This document shows positions 53,475 through 61,712 of a stretch of DNA of 64,000 nt, piece by piece. Position numbers and translations under genes: made by a program. Source of the stretch: JBMFOH01 sp049969715 [NCBI: bacterium] (GTDB lineage Bacteria; DUMJ01). How positions within the stretch are numbered: position 1 is the stretch's first letter; each line of letters opens with the position of its first letter. The DNA is taken from contig JBMFOH010000005.1 in NCBI GenBank assembly GCA_049969715.1, positions 1-64,000 on the forward strand, given 5' to 3'. Under the pieces are notes generated by a model. It ran no database searches. It was given only the letters and a program-made list of their open reading frames with translations, and was not told the DNA's origin.

Positions 53475-54819
53475 GACTATTGTTGCCCTTTCTACCCCTT
53501 ATGGAGAGTCAGGAATAGGTGTAATAAGAATAAGTGGTCCCGAGGCTCTCAGTATAGCTCGTTGTATCTTTAGAAGTAGAACCAGTATAGATAAGGTTTT
53601 ATCTCATAGAATTATATTTGGTCATATTATAGACCCACATACCGGAGAAAAACTTGATGAATGCATTGTTCTCATAATGCGAGCACCTCACAGTTATACT
53701 GGAGAAGATATTGTAGAGTTTCAAGTACACGGGAGTCCTATATTGGAGGAATTAATCCTTAAGTTTCTTATAGAGTTAGGGGCGAAACCTGCAAGCCCTG
53801 GAGAGTTTACTAAGAGGGCATTTCTCAATGGGAAGCTAGACCTTTCCAGGGCAGAAGCCATTATAGATATTATCCAGGCTAAGAATGAAGTGGGTCTTAA
53901 ATCATCTTATAATCAACTTGAAGGGAAATTAAGTGAGCAATTAAGACCTATATTAGACGATTTGAAGGATATAATAACTCATATAGAGGCATTTATTGAT
54001 TTTCCTGAAGAAGTAGATATCTCTTATCAAGAGCTAGAGTTAGAGATTTCAGATATCTCTAAAAGACTTAAGGGTATCTTAAATAACGCCTACTTTACAA
54101 GGCTTCACAGAAAAGGTATCTACTGTCCTATAGTAGGAAGACCTAATGTTGGAAAATCTAGTCTTTTAAACATTCTTTTAGGGGAAGAAAGGGCTATTGT
54201 TACCCCTATCCCTGGAACGACGAGGGATACTATCGTCGAATCTCTTTCCATCGGAGGACTTTTTGTTACATTAATTGATACAGCAGGGGTAAGAAATACT
54301 GGGGACCTAGTAGAGAGTATTGGGGTAGAAAGAACAATAGGAGCCATAGATAAGGCGGATGTAGTTTTATGGGTGATAGATGCAAGCGAACCTTTAACCT
54401 CATATGATTACGAGATTGAGGATATTACCCGTATCAAAAAGAGGATAATAATACTTAATAAGATAGATATAGATAGAACTATTTACATAAATGATGTAGA
54501 GCAATTTGGCCCTGTAATAGAGGTCTCCTGTAAGACAGGAGAAGGGATAGATAATTTGAAGTTGAAGTTGAAGGATATAATAGGGGATGTACCCTCTCCT
54601 GCCGATATAGTTCCTGTTAACGCAAGACATGAGGGGATTATAAAGAGAAGCCTGGATAATCTTAGTAGTGTTTTGGAAGGACTTAAATGTAAATATCCCC
54701 TTGATGTATTGGCAGGGGAACTCTGGGAGAGTTATAATATTCTGAGAGAGATTACAGGAGAATCTGTTTCTATAGATATAATAGAAGAGATCTTCTCTAG
54801 GTTTTGTGTGGGAAAATGA
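53467..54819 (+). CDS. mnmE: tRNA modification GTPase MnmE
   Basis: This 450-residue G protein, with MnmG, modifies U34 of tRNAs reading NNA/NNG codons. The N-terminal tetrahydrofolate-binding domain reads IVALSTPYGESGIGVIRISGP. Helical and G domains follow: P-loop GRPNVGKSS at 224-232, GTTRDT, DTAGV and NKID. The C-terminal motif CVGK (447-450) contains the catalytic Cys. It overlaps mnmG by four bases. Confidence 0.96.
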   Translation: MDRTIVALSTPYGESGIGVIRISGPEALSIARCIFRSRTSIDKVLSHRIIFGHIIDPHTGEKLDECIVLIMRAPHSYTGEDIVEFQVHGSPILEELILKFLIELGAKPASPGEFTKRAFLNGKLDLSRAEAIIDIIQAKNEVGLKSSYNQLEGKLSEQLRPILDDLKDIITHIEAFIDFPEEVDISYQELELEISDISKRLKGILNNAYFTRLHRKGIYCPIVGRPNVGKSSLLNILLGEERAIVTPIPGTTRDTIVESLSIGGLFVTLIDTAGVRNTGDLVESIGVERTIGAIDKADVVLWVIDASEPLTSYDYEIEDITRIKKRIIILNKIDIDRTIYINDVEQFGPVIEVSCKTGEGIDNLKLKLKDIIGDVPSPADIVPVNARHEGIIKRSLDNLSSVLEGLKCKYPLDVLAGELWESYNILREITGESVSIDIIEEIFSRFCVGK

Positions 54820-56657
54820 ATAGAAATAGATATGATGTTATAGTAGTTGGAGCTGGACATGCGGGGATAGAGTCAGCCCTTGCTGCCAGTAGGCTTGGGT
54901 GTTCTACCCTACTTCTTACTGGTAATCTAGATACTGTTGGTTGGATGCCTTGTAATCCTGCTATGGGTGGACCAGGGAAGGGGCACCTTGTAAGGGAGAT
55001 AGATGCACTGGGTGGAGAGATTGGTAGAGCTACTGATCTAGCTTATGTTCATATTAGAGTTCTGAATTCAGGAAAGGGGATAGCGGTAAGGGCTTACCGA
55101 GCTCAAGTGGAGAAGAAGTTCTATCATATATATATGAAGGAAAAACTAGAAAATACTCCTAACCTTTCCTTAAGGCAGGCTTATGTTACCGATATACTTA
55201 CAGATGGGAAGAGAGTGATTGGGGTAAGAACCAAGACTAATCAGGAATTCTATGCAAAAGCAGTAGTGATTACAACAGGAACGTTTTTGGGAGGAAAGGT
55301 ATTTATAGGAACAGAGGTTTCTTATCCTGCCGGAAGAATGGGAGAACCTCCTAGTGAGGAACTAACAGGATCTCTTAGGAATTTGGGGTTTAGGATTGGT
55401 AGGTTTAAAACTGGGACCCCGCCAAGGGTTGATGGAAGGACAGTAGATTATTCTAAGATGACAGAACAACCTCCTAGTAAGACCCCTCTTAGGTTTTCTT
55501 ACCGGACAGATCTGGCAGAAGTTGCTGGCAGAAAGCAACTTTCTTGTTGGCTTACCTTTACTACAGAAAGGACTAGGAAGATTGTTATAGAAAATCTTGA
55601 TAGGGCTCCTATGTATTCAGGACAAATTACTGGTACAGGAACTAGATACTGTCCCTCATTTGAGACGAAGGTAGTTCATTTTCCCCATAGAGAGAGGCAT
55701 CAGGTCTTTATTGAGCCAGAAGGTCTCCACACTAATGAGATGTATGTTCAGGGAATGTACACGAGTCTTCCAGAAGAGGTCCAGATAGAACTGTTACACA
55801 GTATTCCTGGCTTGGAAGAGGTAGAAATAATGAGACCAGGCTATGCAATTGAATATGATATGGTGTATCCTGATCAGCTTAAGGAAACTCTAGAGACTAA
55901 AATAATCTCTGGGCTTTTTCTTGCAGGCCAGATAAATGGGACCTCAGGATATGAAGAGGCTGGCGCTCAAGGGGTCATTGCTGGAATAAACGCAGCCTTG
56001 TATGTTCAGGAAAGGCCTCCCTTTTATCTTACGAGAAATGAAGCCTATATTGGAGTATTGATAGATGACCTAATTACTAAAGGAATAGTTGAACCTTATA
56101 GGATTCTTACTTCTAGGGCTGAGTATAGATTAACCTTAATGCAAGATAATGCAGATGAAAGACTTATGGAGAAGGGATTTAAACTAGGGCTGATCGACGA
56201 GACCCTGTACAAAGAGATGCTTGAGAGGAGGGAACTTATAGAGGAGGAGATAAGGAGATTAAAAAGGCTCTATATCTCTGAATTGAAGACCTCTGCTTAT
56301 AACTATCTTAAACGTCCTGAGGTTACTTACTCTGACCTTATGGGTACTCTAGGAATGCAATCTATACTCTCCTCAGAACTTGTTGATAGATTAGAGGCAA
56401 AGGTAAAGTATGAAGGGTATATAAAGAGGGAAGAGGAGAGGATGTCTAGATTTAGCCAATTAGATAACAAGGTCCTTCCAGAGGGGATAGATTACAGGAA
56501 TATAAAAGGTCTTTCTTTAGAGGCTAGGGATAGACTTTCTCAGGTTAAACCTAGAACCCTAGGGCAGGCAAGCCGACTGCAAGGGGTGAGTCCAGCAGAT
56601 ATCGATGTACTACTTGTATACTTGGAACTCTATAAAAGAGAAGAGTCCAAAATTTGA
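54816..56657 (+). CDS. mnmG: tRNA uridine-5-carboxymethylaminomethyl modification enzyme MnmG
   Basis: This 613-residue FAD enzyme is the partner of MnmE. The FAD motif YDVIVVGAGHAGIESALAASRLG is at the N-terminus, with PCNPAMGGPGKGHLVREIDALGG (family signature) after it. TGTFLGGKVFIG, RFKTGTPPRVDG and GQINGTSGYEEAGAQG also match. The ATG at 54816 overlaps the mnmE stop (ATGA). The C-terminus overlaps the start of rsmG by about 50 bases, an order typical of origin-proximal operons. Confidence 0.96.
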   Translation: MNRNRYDVIVVGAGHAGIESALAASRLGCSTLLLTGNLDTVGWMPCNPAMGGPGKGHLVREIDALGGEIGRATDLAYVHIRVLNSGKGIAVRAYRAQVEKKFYHIYMKEKLENTPNLSLRQAYVTDILTDGKRVIGVRTKTNQEFYAKAVVITTGTFLGGKVFIGTEVSYPAGRMGEPPSEELTGSLRNLGFRIGRFKTGTPPRVDGRTVDYSKMTEQPPSKTPLRFSYRTDLAEVAGRKQLSCWLTFTTERTRKIVIENLDRAPMYSGQITGTGTRYCPSFETKVVHFPHRERHQVFIEPEGLHTNEMYVQGMYTSLPEEVQIELLHSIPGLEEVEIMRPGYAIEYDMVYPDQLKETLETKIISGLFLAGQINGTSGYEEAGAQGVIAGINAALYVQERPPFYLTRNEAYIGVLIDDLITKGIVEPYRILTSRAEYRLTLMQDNADERLMEKGFKLGLIDETLYKEMLERRELIEEEIRRLKRLYISELKTSAYNYLKRPEVTYSDLMGTLGMQSILSSELVDRLEAKVKYEGYIKREEERMSRFSQLDNKVLPEGIDYRNIKGLSLEARDRLSQVKPRTLGQASRLQGVSPADIDVLLVYLELYKREESKI

Positions 56658-57162
56658 AGGATACCTAGAGGAACTTATGAGGGCGCGTAAGGTATTTAAT
56701 CTCTCAGGAGCAAGGGATGATAATGATTTTATAAGACTCATTGAGGAGTCTTTAGCCCCTCTTATGGTGATAAAGGACTGGGAAAACAAGTATGTGATAG
56801 ATATAGGCAGTGGAGCAGGTTTTCCCGGTATTCCATTGGCTATTATGGAAGAAGAGGCAAGATTTTTACTCCTCGATAGCTCCTATAAGAGGACCACATT
56901 TTTGAAGCTTGTAAAGTTAAAACTTAGATTGGATAATGTAGAGGTAGTATACGGTGATGCCAGTAGATTAGCTTCTGACGATAACTATAGAGAGAGATTT
57001 GATATTGCAATTACTAGAGGATTAGGAAAGGATGACCTTGGGCGGAAAGTAGCAATGTCCTTTCTGAAAAGGGGTGGTAGATACCTTACATTTAAAAATG
57101 AAGGACCAGGATACCCTATCAAACCAGGTCTAGTAATATTGGAGGAGATGAGAGATGACTGA
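56605..57162 (+). CDS. rsmG: 16S rRNA (guanine527-N7) methyltransferase RsmG
   Basis: This protein of up to 185 residues is a Rossmann methyltransferase. The SAM motif is VIDIGSGAGFPGIPLAI, followed by FLLLDSSYKRTTFLKLV and DIAITRGLG. The protein is shorter than the usual 210-240 residues, mainly at the N-terminus; the exact start is unsure. The earliest ATG at 56605 overlaps mnmG by 53 bases and has no clear Shine-Dalgarno. TTG codons slightly downstream are alternatives. The following gene overlaps its stop by eight bases. Confidence 0.9.
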   Translation: MYYLYTWNSIKEKSPKFEGYLEELMRARKVFNLSGARDDNDFIRLIEESLAPLMVIKDWENKYVIDIGSGAGFPGIPLAIMEEEARFLLLDSSYKRTTFLKLVKLKLRLDNVEVVYGDASRLASDDNYRERFDIAITRGLGKDDLGRKVAMSFLKRGGRYLTFKNEGPGYPIKPGLVILEEMRDD

Positions 57163-57526
57163 AACCTTAATCCTAATAATATTAGGTATACTGGCTTTGC
57201 TAGTTATAATCTTATTTATTATGATATTGGTCCTTAGAAATAATATGAAAAGAGTGGAGGAAAGACAGAAAAATGAGCTAATTCTCTCCACCCTTTCTAT
57301 AGGGGCAACTAGATATGATGCCTTTGAAGGGGTTTCTGGAAAACTCAGTTTTTCTCTTGCCTTTATGGCTGGAGAGAGGGGATTTATACTTACATCTATT
57401 CATACGAGGGAGCAATCATATCTATATCTAAAACCATATAATAAGGATAAATCCTCTCTTACTGAAGAAGAGAGGGAGGCAGTAGAGGTGGCTTTAAAGG
57501 ATGGATATGCTGTAAAAGATATATAG
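57155..57526 (+). CDS. DUF4446 family membrane-anchored protein
   Basis: This 123-residue protein has one N-terminal membrane helix (about 5-27). A cytoplasmic or surface domain follows with IGATRYDAFEGVSGKLSFSLAFM and GFILTSIHTREQSYLYLKPY, the DUF4446 pattern. The family often lies near parA/parB and the origin in Firmicutes; no function is established to my knowledge. It overlaps rsmG by eight bases and precedes the peptidase gene by 10, so it belongs to the same transcription unit. Confidence 0.88.
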   Translation: MTETLILIILGILALLVIILFIMILVLRNNMKRVEERQKNELILSTLSIGATRYDAFEGVSGKLSFSLAFMAGERGFILTSIHTREQSYLYLKPYNKDKSSLTEEEREAVEVALKDGYAVKDI

Positions 57527-57536
57527 GAGGTGGTCT

Positions 57537-58367
57537 GTGGATAAAGAGAAGTGGGAATATATAAGGGCTTTTATAACTGGTCTACTGGCAATAATAATAG
57601 TTTTGTCCTTTCATCTCTATAAGACTAGCCTGCATATTGAAAAGATTAATTATAGACTTACTTTAGCCCATAAGGAGATCTCGAGATTGAAGGGTTTGGA
57701 GGCTATAAACAAAAAGCAAAAGCTCGATATAGAGAGATTAGTTTTGAAGACGGAAGCCCTAAATAAAAGGTTAAGTAAAGTGGAATCATTGAGTGAGGAG
57801 GTTAGGATATTAACCGAAAAGAGCTTAGGTAAAAGACTAGCCTATACAAGTAGAAGCTATTCTCTTTCATCAAGAGGCTACGATGCTCCTTCAGATTCTA
57901 TTGGTGCTAGACTTGATGAGATAGAGCAAAGTCTTAACTTCCATGAAGATGAGTTAAATTCTTTAAAATCCCAATTGGAGAAGGTCTATGAGGAAAAGAC
58001 ATCTATTCCCCAGGGAATGCCTGCTCCTGGGAGTATTTCTTCCGGCTTTGGTTGGCGAGGTAGGGAATTTCATAGTGGAGTAGATATTCCTCTAAGGATT
58101 GGAACCCCTATTAGCTCTACTGCTAATGGTTATGTCTCTTATGTAGGATGGAGATATGGTTATGGTCTTGTAGTAATAGTAAGTCATAGATATGGCTTTA
58201 GCACTTGGTATGCTCATCTCTCTAGGGTGATTGTAAGGGCGGGAGAAAGGGTGGAAAGGGGCCAGATTATTGGATATTCTGGGGCGACTGGAAATGTTAC
58301 TGGTCCTCATCTACACTATGAGGTAAGAGTGAATGGAACCCCAGTTGATCCTAGAGAATATCTATAG
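57537..58367 (+). CDS. M23 family murein endopeptidase with coiled coil
   Basis: This 276-residue protein has an N-terminal membrane segment (about 9-28), a coiled coil (about 35-150) and a C-terminal LytM/M23 domain. The zinc motif is HSGVD (H179, D183), with a distal WYAHLS and HLHYEVR supplying the remaining catalytic His residues. The site is complete, so it is likely an active peptidoglycan hydrolase, or an activator like EnvC. GTG start at 57537 with AGGAGG upstream. A UroD-like gene follows after nine bases. Confidence 0.92.
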   Translation: MDKEKWEYIRAFITGLLAIIIVLSFHLYKTSLHIEKINYRLTLAHKEISRLKGLEAINKKQKLDIERLVLKTEALNKRLSKVESLSEEVRILTEKSLGKRLAYTSRSYSLSSRGYDAPSDSIGARLDEIEQSLNFHEDELNSLKSQLEKVYEEKTSIPQGMPAPGSISSGFGWRGREFHSGVDIPLRIGTPISSTANGYVSYVGWRYGYGLVVIVSHRYGFSTWYAHLSRVIVRAGERVERGQIIGYSGATGNVTGPHLHYEVRVNGTPVDPREYL

Positions 58368-58376
58368 GAGGATGGT

Positions 58377-59429
58377 ATGACAAGTAGAGAAAGGATAAAA
58401 ATGGTATTAGCACATAAAGAACCAGATAGAGTACCCATACAGGATAGCATATGGTCAGCTACAATAAGCAGATGGCATAGAGAAGGGCTTCCTGAAGAAA
58501 TCTCTGTCAGTGAATATTTTGATTTTGAAATGGTGGGTTTTGGAGCAGACCTCTCCCCTAGGTTCCCTATAAGAATATTGGAAAGGAATGAGACCTACAT
58601 TATCGAAACTACCCCCTATGGCGGTGTAAGGAAAAACTTCAGAGACTATTCCACCACACCAGAGGTAATAGATTGGCCTATAAGATCTAAAGATGATTGG
58701 TATAAAATTAAGGAGAGGCTTCAACCTGATATAACAAGGGTAGATTGGGTAAGTTCTCTAAATGACTTTACTAGGGCTTATGAAGATGGTAAATTTATCA
58801 CCTATAATGCGGCTATGGGGTATGACCTTTTTCAGAGCTATCTAAAGACAGAAGAACTTCTTGTAGTGTTGGTAGAAGACCCCCAATGGGCTAAGGATAT
58901 GTTTAGAACCCATGCTCTATTACTTATTGAGATGGCTAAAATTATGATGAGTAACGGATTTGAATTTAATGGAGCTTTCCTCTATAATGATATGGGGTAT
59001 AGGAATGGACTTCTCTTTTCACCTAAGACATATCAAGAGGTATTAATGGAAACAGATGCTATGATATGTGACTTTTTCCATAAAAATAATATGCCTGTAA
59101 TACTACATTCCTGTGGAACTGTTAAGGAGCTTATTCCATATCTAATAGAGGTAGGTTTTGACTGCCTTCAACCACTAGAGGTGAAAGCGGGAATGGACCT
59201 TTTAGAGCTCAAGCCTAAGTTTGGAGATAAGCTTTCATTTATGGGTGGAATAGATGTGAGAAAGATGACAGATCCAGTAGCTATTGAGGAAGAGATAAGT
59301 AGAAAATTTGAAATAGCCAAAAAGGGTGGAGGATATATTTATCATAGTGATCACTCTATTCCTAAGAATATAAGTTTTGAACAGTATAAATACGTGATAG
59401 ATCTTGTAAAAAGGTACGGAAAGTATTAA
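58377..59429 (+). CDS. Uroporphyrinogen decarboxylase-like methyltransferase (MtaA/MtbA-type)
   Basis: This 350-residue TIM-barrel protein of the UroD superfamily starts TSRERIKMVLAHKEPDRVPI, a pattern of the corrinoid-linked methyltransferase branch rather than of heme enzymes. HSCG near residue 242 and a nearby Cys match the zinc site of methylcobamide:coenzyme M or tetrahydrofolate methyltransferases. The C-terminus (GGYIYHSDHSIP) is typical. The substrate is unknown. It may belong to one-carbon or methyl transfer, given fhs directly convergent and cobalamin genes in the window. It may share the operon of the M23 gene, and its stop interlocks with that of fhs. Confidence 0.85.
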   Translation: MTSRERIKMVLAHKEPDRVPIQDSIWSATISRWHREGLPEEISVSEYFDFEMVGFGADLSPRFPIRILERNETYIIETTPYGGVRKNFRDYSTTPEVIDWPIRSKDDWYKIKERLQPDITRVDWVSSLNDFTRAYEDGKFITYNAAMGYDLFQSYLKTEELLVVLVEDPQWAKDMFRTHALLLIEMAKIMMSNGFEFNGAFLYNDMGYRNGLLFSPKTYQEVLMETDAMICDFFHKNNMPVILHSCGTVKELIPYLIEVGFDCLQPLEVKAGMDLLELKPKFGDKLSFMGGIDVRKMTDPVAIEEEISRKFEIAKKGGGYIYHSDHSIPKNISFEQYKYVIDLVKRYGKY

Positions 59430-61057
59430 ACGAGACCTGTTACATTTCCTGCCTCGTCTATCTCTATCTTTGTTGCTAGTGGTACCTTGGGTAGACCAGG
59501 CATTGTTATGATATTGCCTGTATAGGCTACTAGGAAGCCAGCCCCGAGGGAGGGTTTTATCTTCTGAACAGTAATGGAGAAGTCATCTGGTTTTCCAAGC
59601 ATTTTGGCATTCTCAGAAAGGGAATACTGGGTCTTAGCCATACACACAGGTAGTCCTTCAATTCCCCATTTATAAACCTTATTTAGCTCTTGTTTTGCCT
59701 CATTGGTGAATTTGACCTCCTTTGCACCATATACCTCTTTGGCAATCTTATCAATCTTTTCTTCGTAAGGTTCGTCGAGAGAGTATAGGTAAGAAAAAGA
59801 GTTTTCATCCACTGAAATGGCTTCTATTACCTCTTTTGCTAATTGAATGCCCCCTTCAGCACCTTTTTCATAGACTTCAGAGATAGCTACCCTTACTCCA
59901 GCATCTCTTATCATTTTTTCTATAAGATTTAGCTCTCTATCAGTATCGGTAAGGAACCTATTTATTGCTACTACTACTGGTACTTTAAATATATCTCTTA
60001 ATATATGGATATGATGGAATAGGTTCTTAAGCCCTTCATCCAATATCTCTATATCTTTACTCTTACCTTCTCCATGAAGTTTAATAGCCTTTACAGATGC
60101 AACTAATACCCCTACACTAGGTTGAAAACCTCCTATTCTGCACTTGATATCAAAAAATTTCTCTCCTCCTAAGTCTGATCCAAAACCTGCTTCTGTAACT
60201 ACATAATCTGACATAGAACTTGCTATAGTAGTAGCGATAATAGAGCTACATCCGTGTGCAATATTAGCAAATGGTCCTCCATGGACAAAGGTAGGTGTAC
60301 CTTCTAATGTCTGTACCAGATTTGGTGAAAGGGCGTCTTTCAACAGCATTGTCATAGCATTGTGAACTTTTAGCTCTCTACTAAAGACTGGAAGACCTTT
60401 ATCATTGATTCCTATTATTATATTAGCCAATCTCTCTCTTAGGTCCTTTAGGTCCTTTGCCAAGGAGAGGATAGCCATTACCTCCGATGCAGCAGTAATT
60501 TCAAATCCATCCTCTCTTGGTATCCCATTACTTTTTCCTCCTAAACCTGTTATAATAAATCTCAACTGTCTATCATTCATATCTATACATCTCTTCCAAA
60601 AGACCTGTAATGGATCTATCCTTAGCTCATTTCCCTGATATATATGGTTGTCTATCATAGCAGCCAAGAGGTTGTGAGCAGAAGAGACTGCGTGGATATC
60701 CCCTGTGAAGTGCAAATTTATATCTAACTCTGGGAATAGTTTTGCCTTCCCCCCTCCTACAGCCCCTCCTTTGAGTCCAAATATAGGACCTAGCGACGGT
60801 TCTCTAAGACAGATCATAACTTTTTTACCAAGTTTATAAATGGCATCACCCAAGCCTATTGTAGTGGTAGTCTTTCCTTCCCCGCTAGCAGTTGGGGTCA
60901 TAGCCGTTACCAAGATAAGCTTAGCCTTTGGTCTATTCTTTAATCTCTCTATAACTTGCCAATTTACCTTTCCTATATAATGTCCGTAAGGGTAGTATTC
61001 ATCATCTTCTAAACCGAGTTCTTCTGCTATCATATGTATCTTCTTAGGAACAAACAC
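59426..61057 (-). CDS. fhs: Formate-tetrahydrofolate ligase
   Basis: This 543-residue ligase makes 10-formyltetrahydrofolate from formate, tetrahydrofolate and ATP, a step of the Wood-Ljungdahl methyl branch and of purine synthesis. The P-loop is TPTASGEGKTTTTIGL. EPSLGPIFGLKGGAVGGG, LNLHFTGDIHAVSSAHNLLAAMIDNH and NIAHGCSSIIAT are strongly conserved. The GTG at 61057 has AAAGGAGG nine bases upstream. No other folate-cycle gene lies in the window, so acetogenesis is not proven. Confidence 0.95.
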   Translation of the reverse strand: MFVPKKIHMIAEELGLEDDEYYPYGHYIGKVNWQVIERLKNRPKAKLILVTAMTPTASGEGKTTTTIGLGDAIYKLGKKVMICLREPSLGPIFGLKGGAVGGGKAKLFPELDINLHFTGDIHAVSSAHNLLAAMIDNHIYQGNELRIDPLQVFWKRCIDMNDRQLRFIITGLGGKSNGIPREDGFEITAASEVMAILSLAKDLKDLRERLANIIIGINDKGLPVFSRELKVHNAMTMLLKDALSPNLVQTLEGTPTFVHGGPFANIAHGCSSIIATTIASSMSDYVVTEAGFGSDLGGEKFFDIKCRIGGFQPSVGVLVASVKAIKLHGEGKSKDIEILDEGLKNLFHHIHILRDIFKVPVVVAINRFLTDTDRELNLIEKMIRDAGVRVAISEVYEKGAEGGIQLAKEVIEAISVDENSFSYLYSLDEPYEEKIDKIAKEVYGAKEVKFTNEAKQELNKVYKWGIEGLPVCMAKTQYSLSENAKMLGKPDDFSITVQKIKPSLGAGFLVAYTGNIITMPGLPKVPLATKIEIDEAGNVTGLV

Positions 61058-61083
61058 TCTATAATGCCTCCTTTAAATATGTT

Positions 61084-61113
61084 TTGTCTCCATTACTACA
61101 TTTGCATTATAAT
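61084..61113 (+). promoter_or_regulatory. Promoter of the Spy-like gene
   Basis: TTGTCT (61084-61089) and a perfect TATAAT (61108-61113) are separated by 18 bases. The transcript would lead about 85 bases to the TTG start with AAAGGAGG. Confidence 0.6.
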
Positions 61114-61204
61114 AACACCTTTTAATCCATTAGGGAATAAAAACTTGAAGATAGACGTCTTTCTAGATAGAAGATTAAAGAAGAGGAAAGGAGGTGAATT
61201 TGAA

Positions 61205-61663
61205 TTGAAGAGATCAGTAGGATTAGCTCTAACAGCTGTATTAGTTTTGGGTATAGTGGGGACAGCATTTTCTAAGCCGTTTCTTTTTAATACCCAGCCA
61301 TTATACCCAAAAATAAATATAACGAAGCTTTTGAACCTTACAGATGAACAGATAGGGAAGATCAAGGCTCTTCGAGAGGAATATTATACCAAGATTCAAG
61401 ATGCACGTAAGAAACTTCAGGACGCAGTCTTTTCTCTAGAGCAGTTGATGCTAGACAAGAAGGTTGATCAGTCTCTTGTGAACGATAAGAAGAAGGAGAT
61501 ACAAGACCTAGCAAAACAGCTATCTGACCTTTACAATGAATACTGGGATAAATTAAAGGCTATCCTTACTCCTGAACAGTTATCAAAACTTTCTCATAGA
61601 GCCTTTGGACCAGAATTCTGGGGTAGAGGCTTTAGATATAGATTTTGGTGGCCTAAATGGTAG
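61205..61663 (+). CDS. Spy/CpxP-like periplasmic protein
   Basis: This 152-residue protein has a signal peptide (about 1-23, ending GTAFS). The mature part is a helical hairpin with two LTxxQ-like motifs, LTDEQIGKIKALREEY and LTPEQLSKLSHRAF. This is the pattern of Spy and CpxP chaperones that respond to envelope stress or metals. The Trp- and Arg-rich tail (FRYRFWWPKW) is unusual. The TTG at 61205 follows AAAGGAGG; the upstream in-frame stretch is not coding-like. A strong terminator follows immediately. Confidence 0.85.
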   Translation: MKRSVGLALTAVLVLGIVGTAFSKPFLFNTQPLYPKINITKLLNLTDEQIGKIKALREEYYTKIQDARKKLQDAVFSLEQLMLDKKVDQSLVNDKKKEIQDLAKQLSDLYNEYWDKLKAILTPEQLSKLSHRAFGPEFWGRGFRYRFWWPKW

Positions 61664-61678
61664 AGTTCGCTTCACTTT

Positions 61679-61712
61679 ATAAGAGAGGGTAATCTACCCT
61701 CTCTTATTTTTT
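61679..61712 (+). terminator. Rho-independent terminator of the Spy-like gene
   Basis: A 13-bp perfect stem (61679-61691 with 61695-61707), a three-base loop and a run of six T make a textbook terminator. The loop also holds part of the hypF stop codon, read on the other strand. Confidence 0.9.

Noticed and set aside
61034-61204. Upstream extension of the Spy-like protein
   Set aside because: It overlaps fhs and a promoter; the signal peptide begins at the TTG at 61205.
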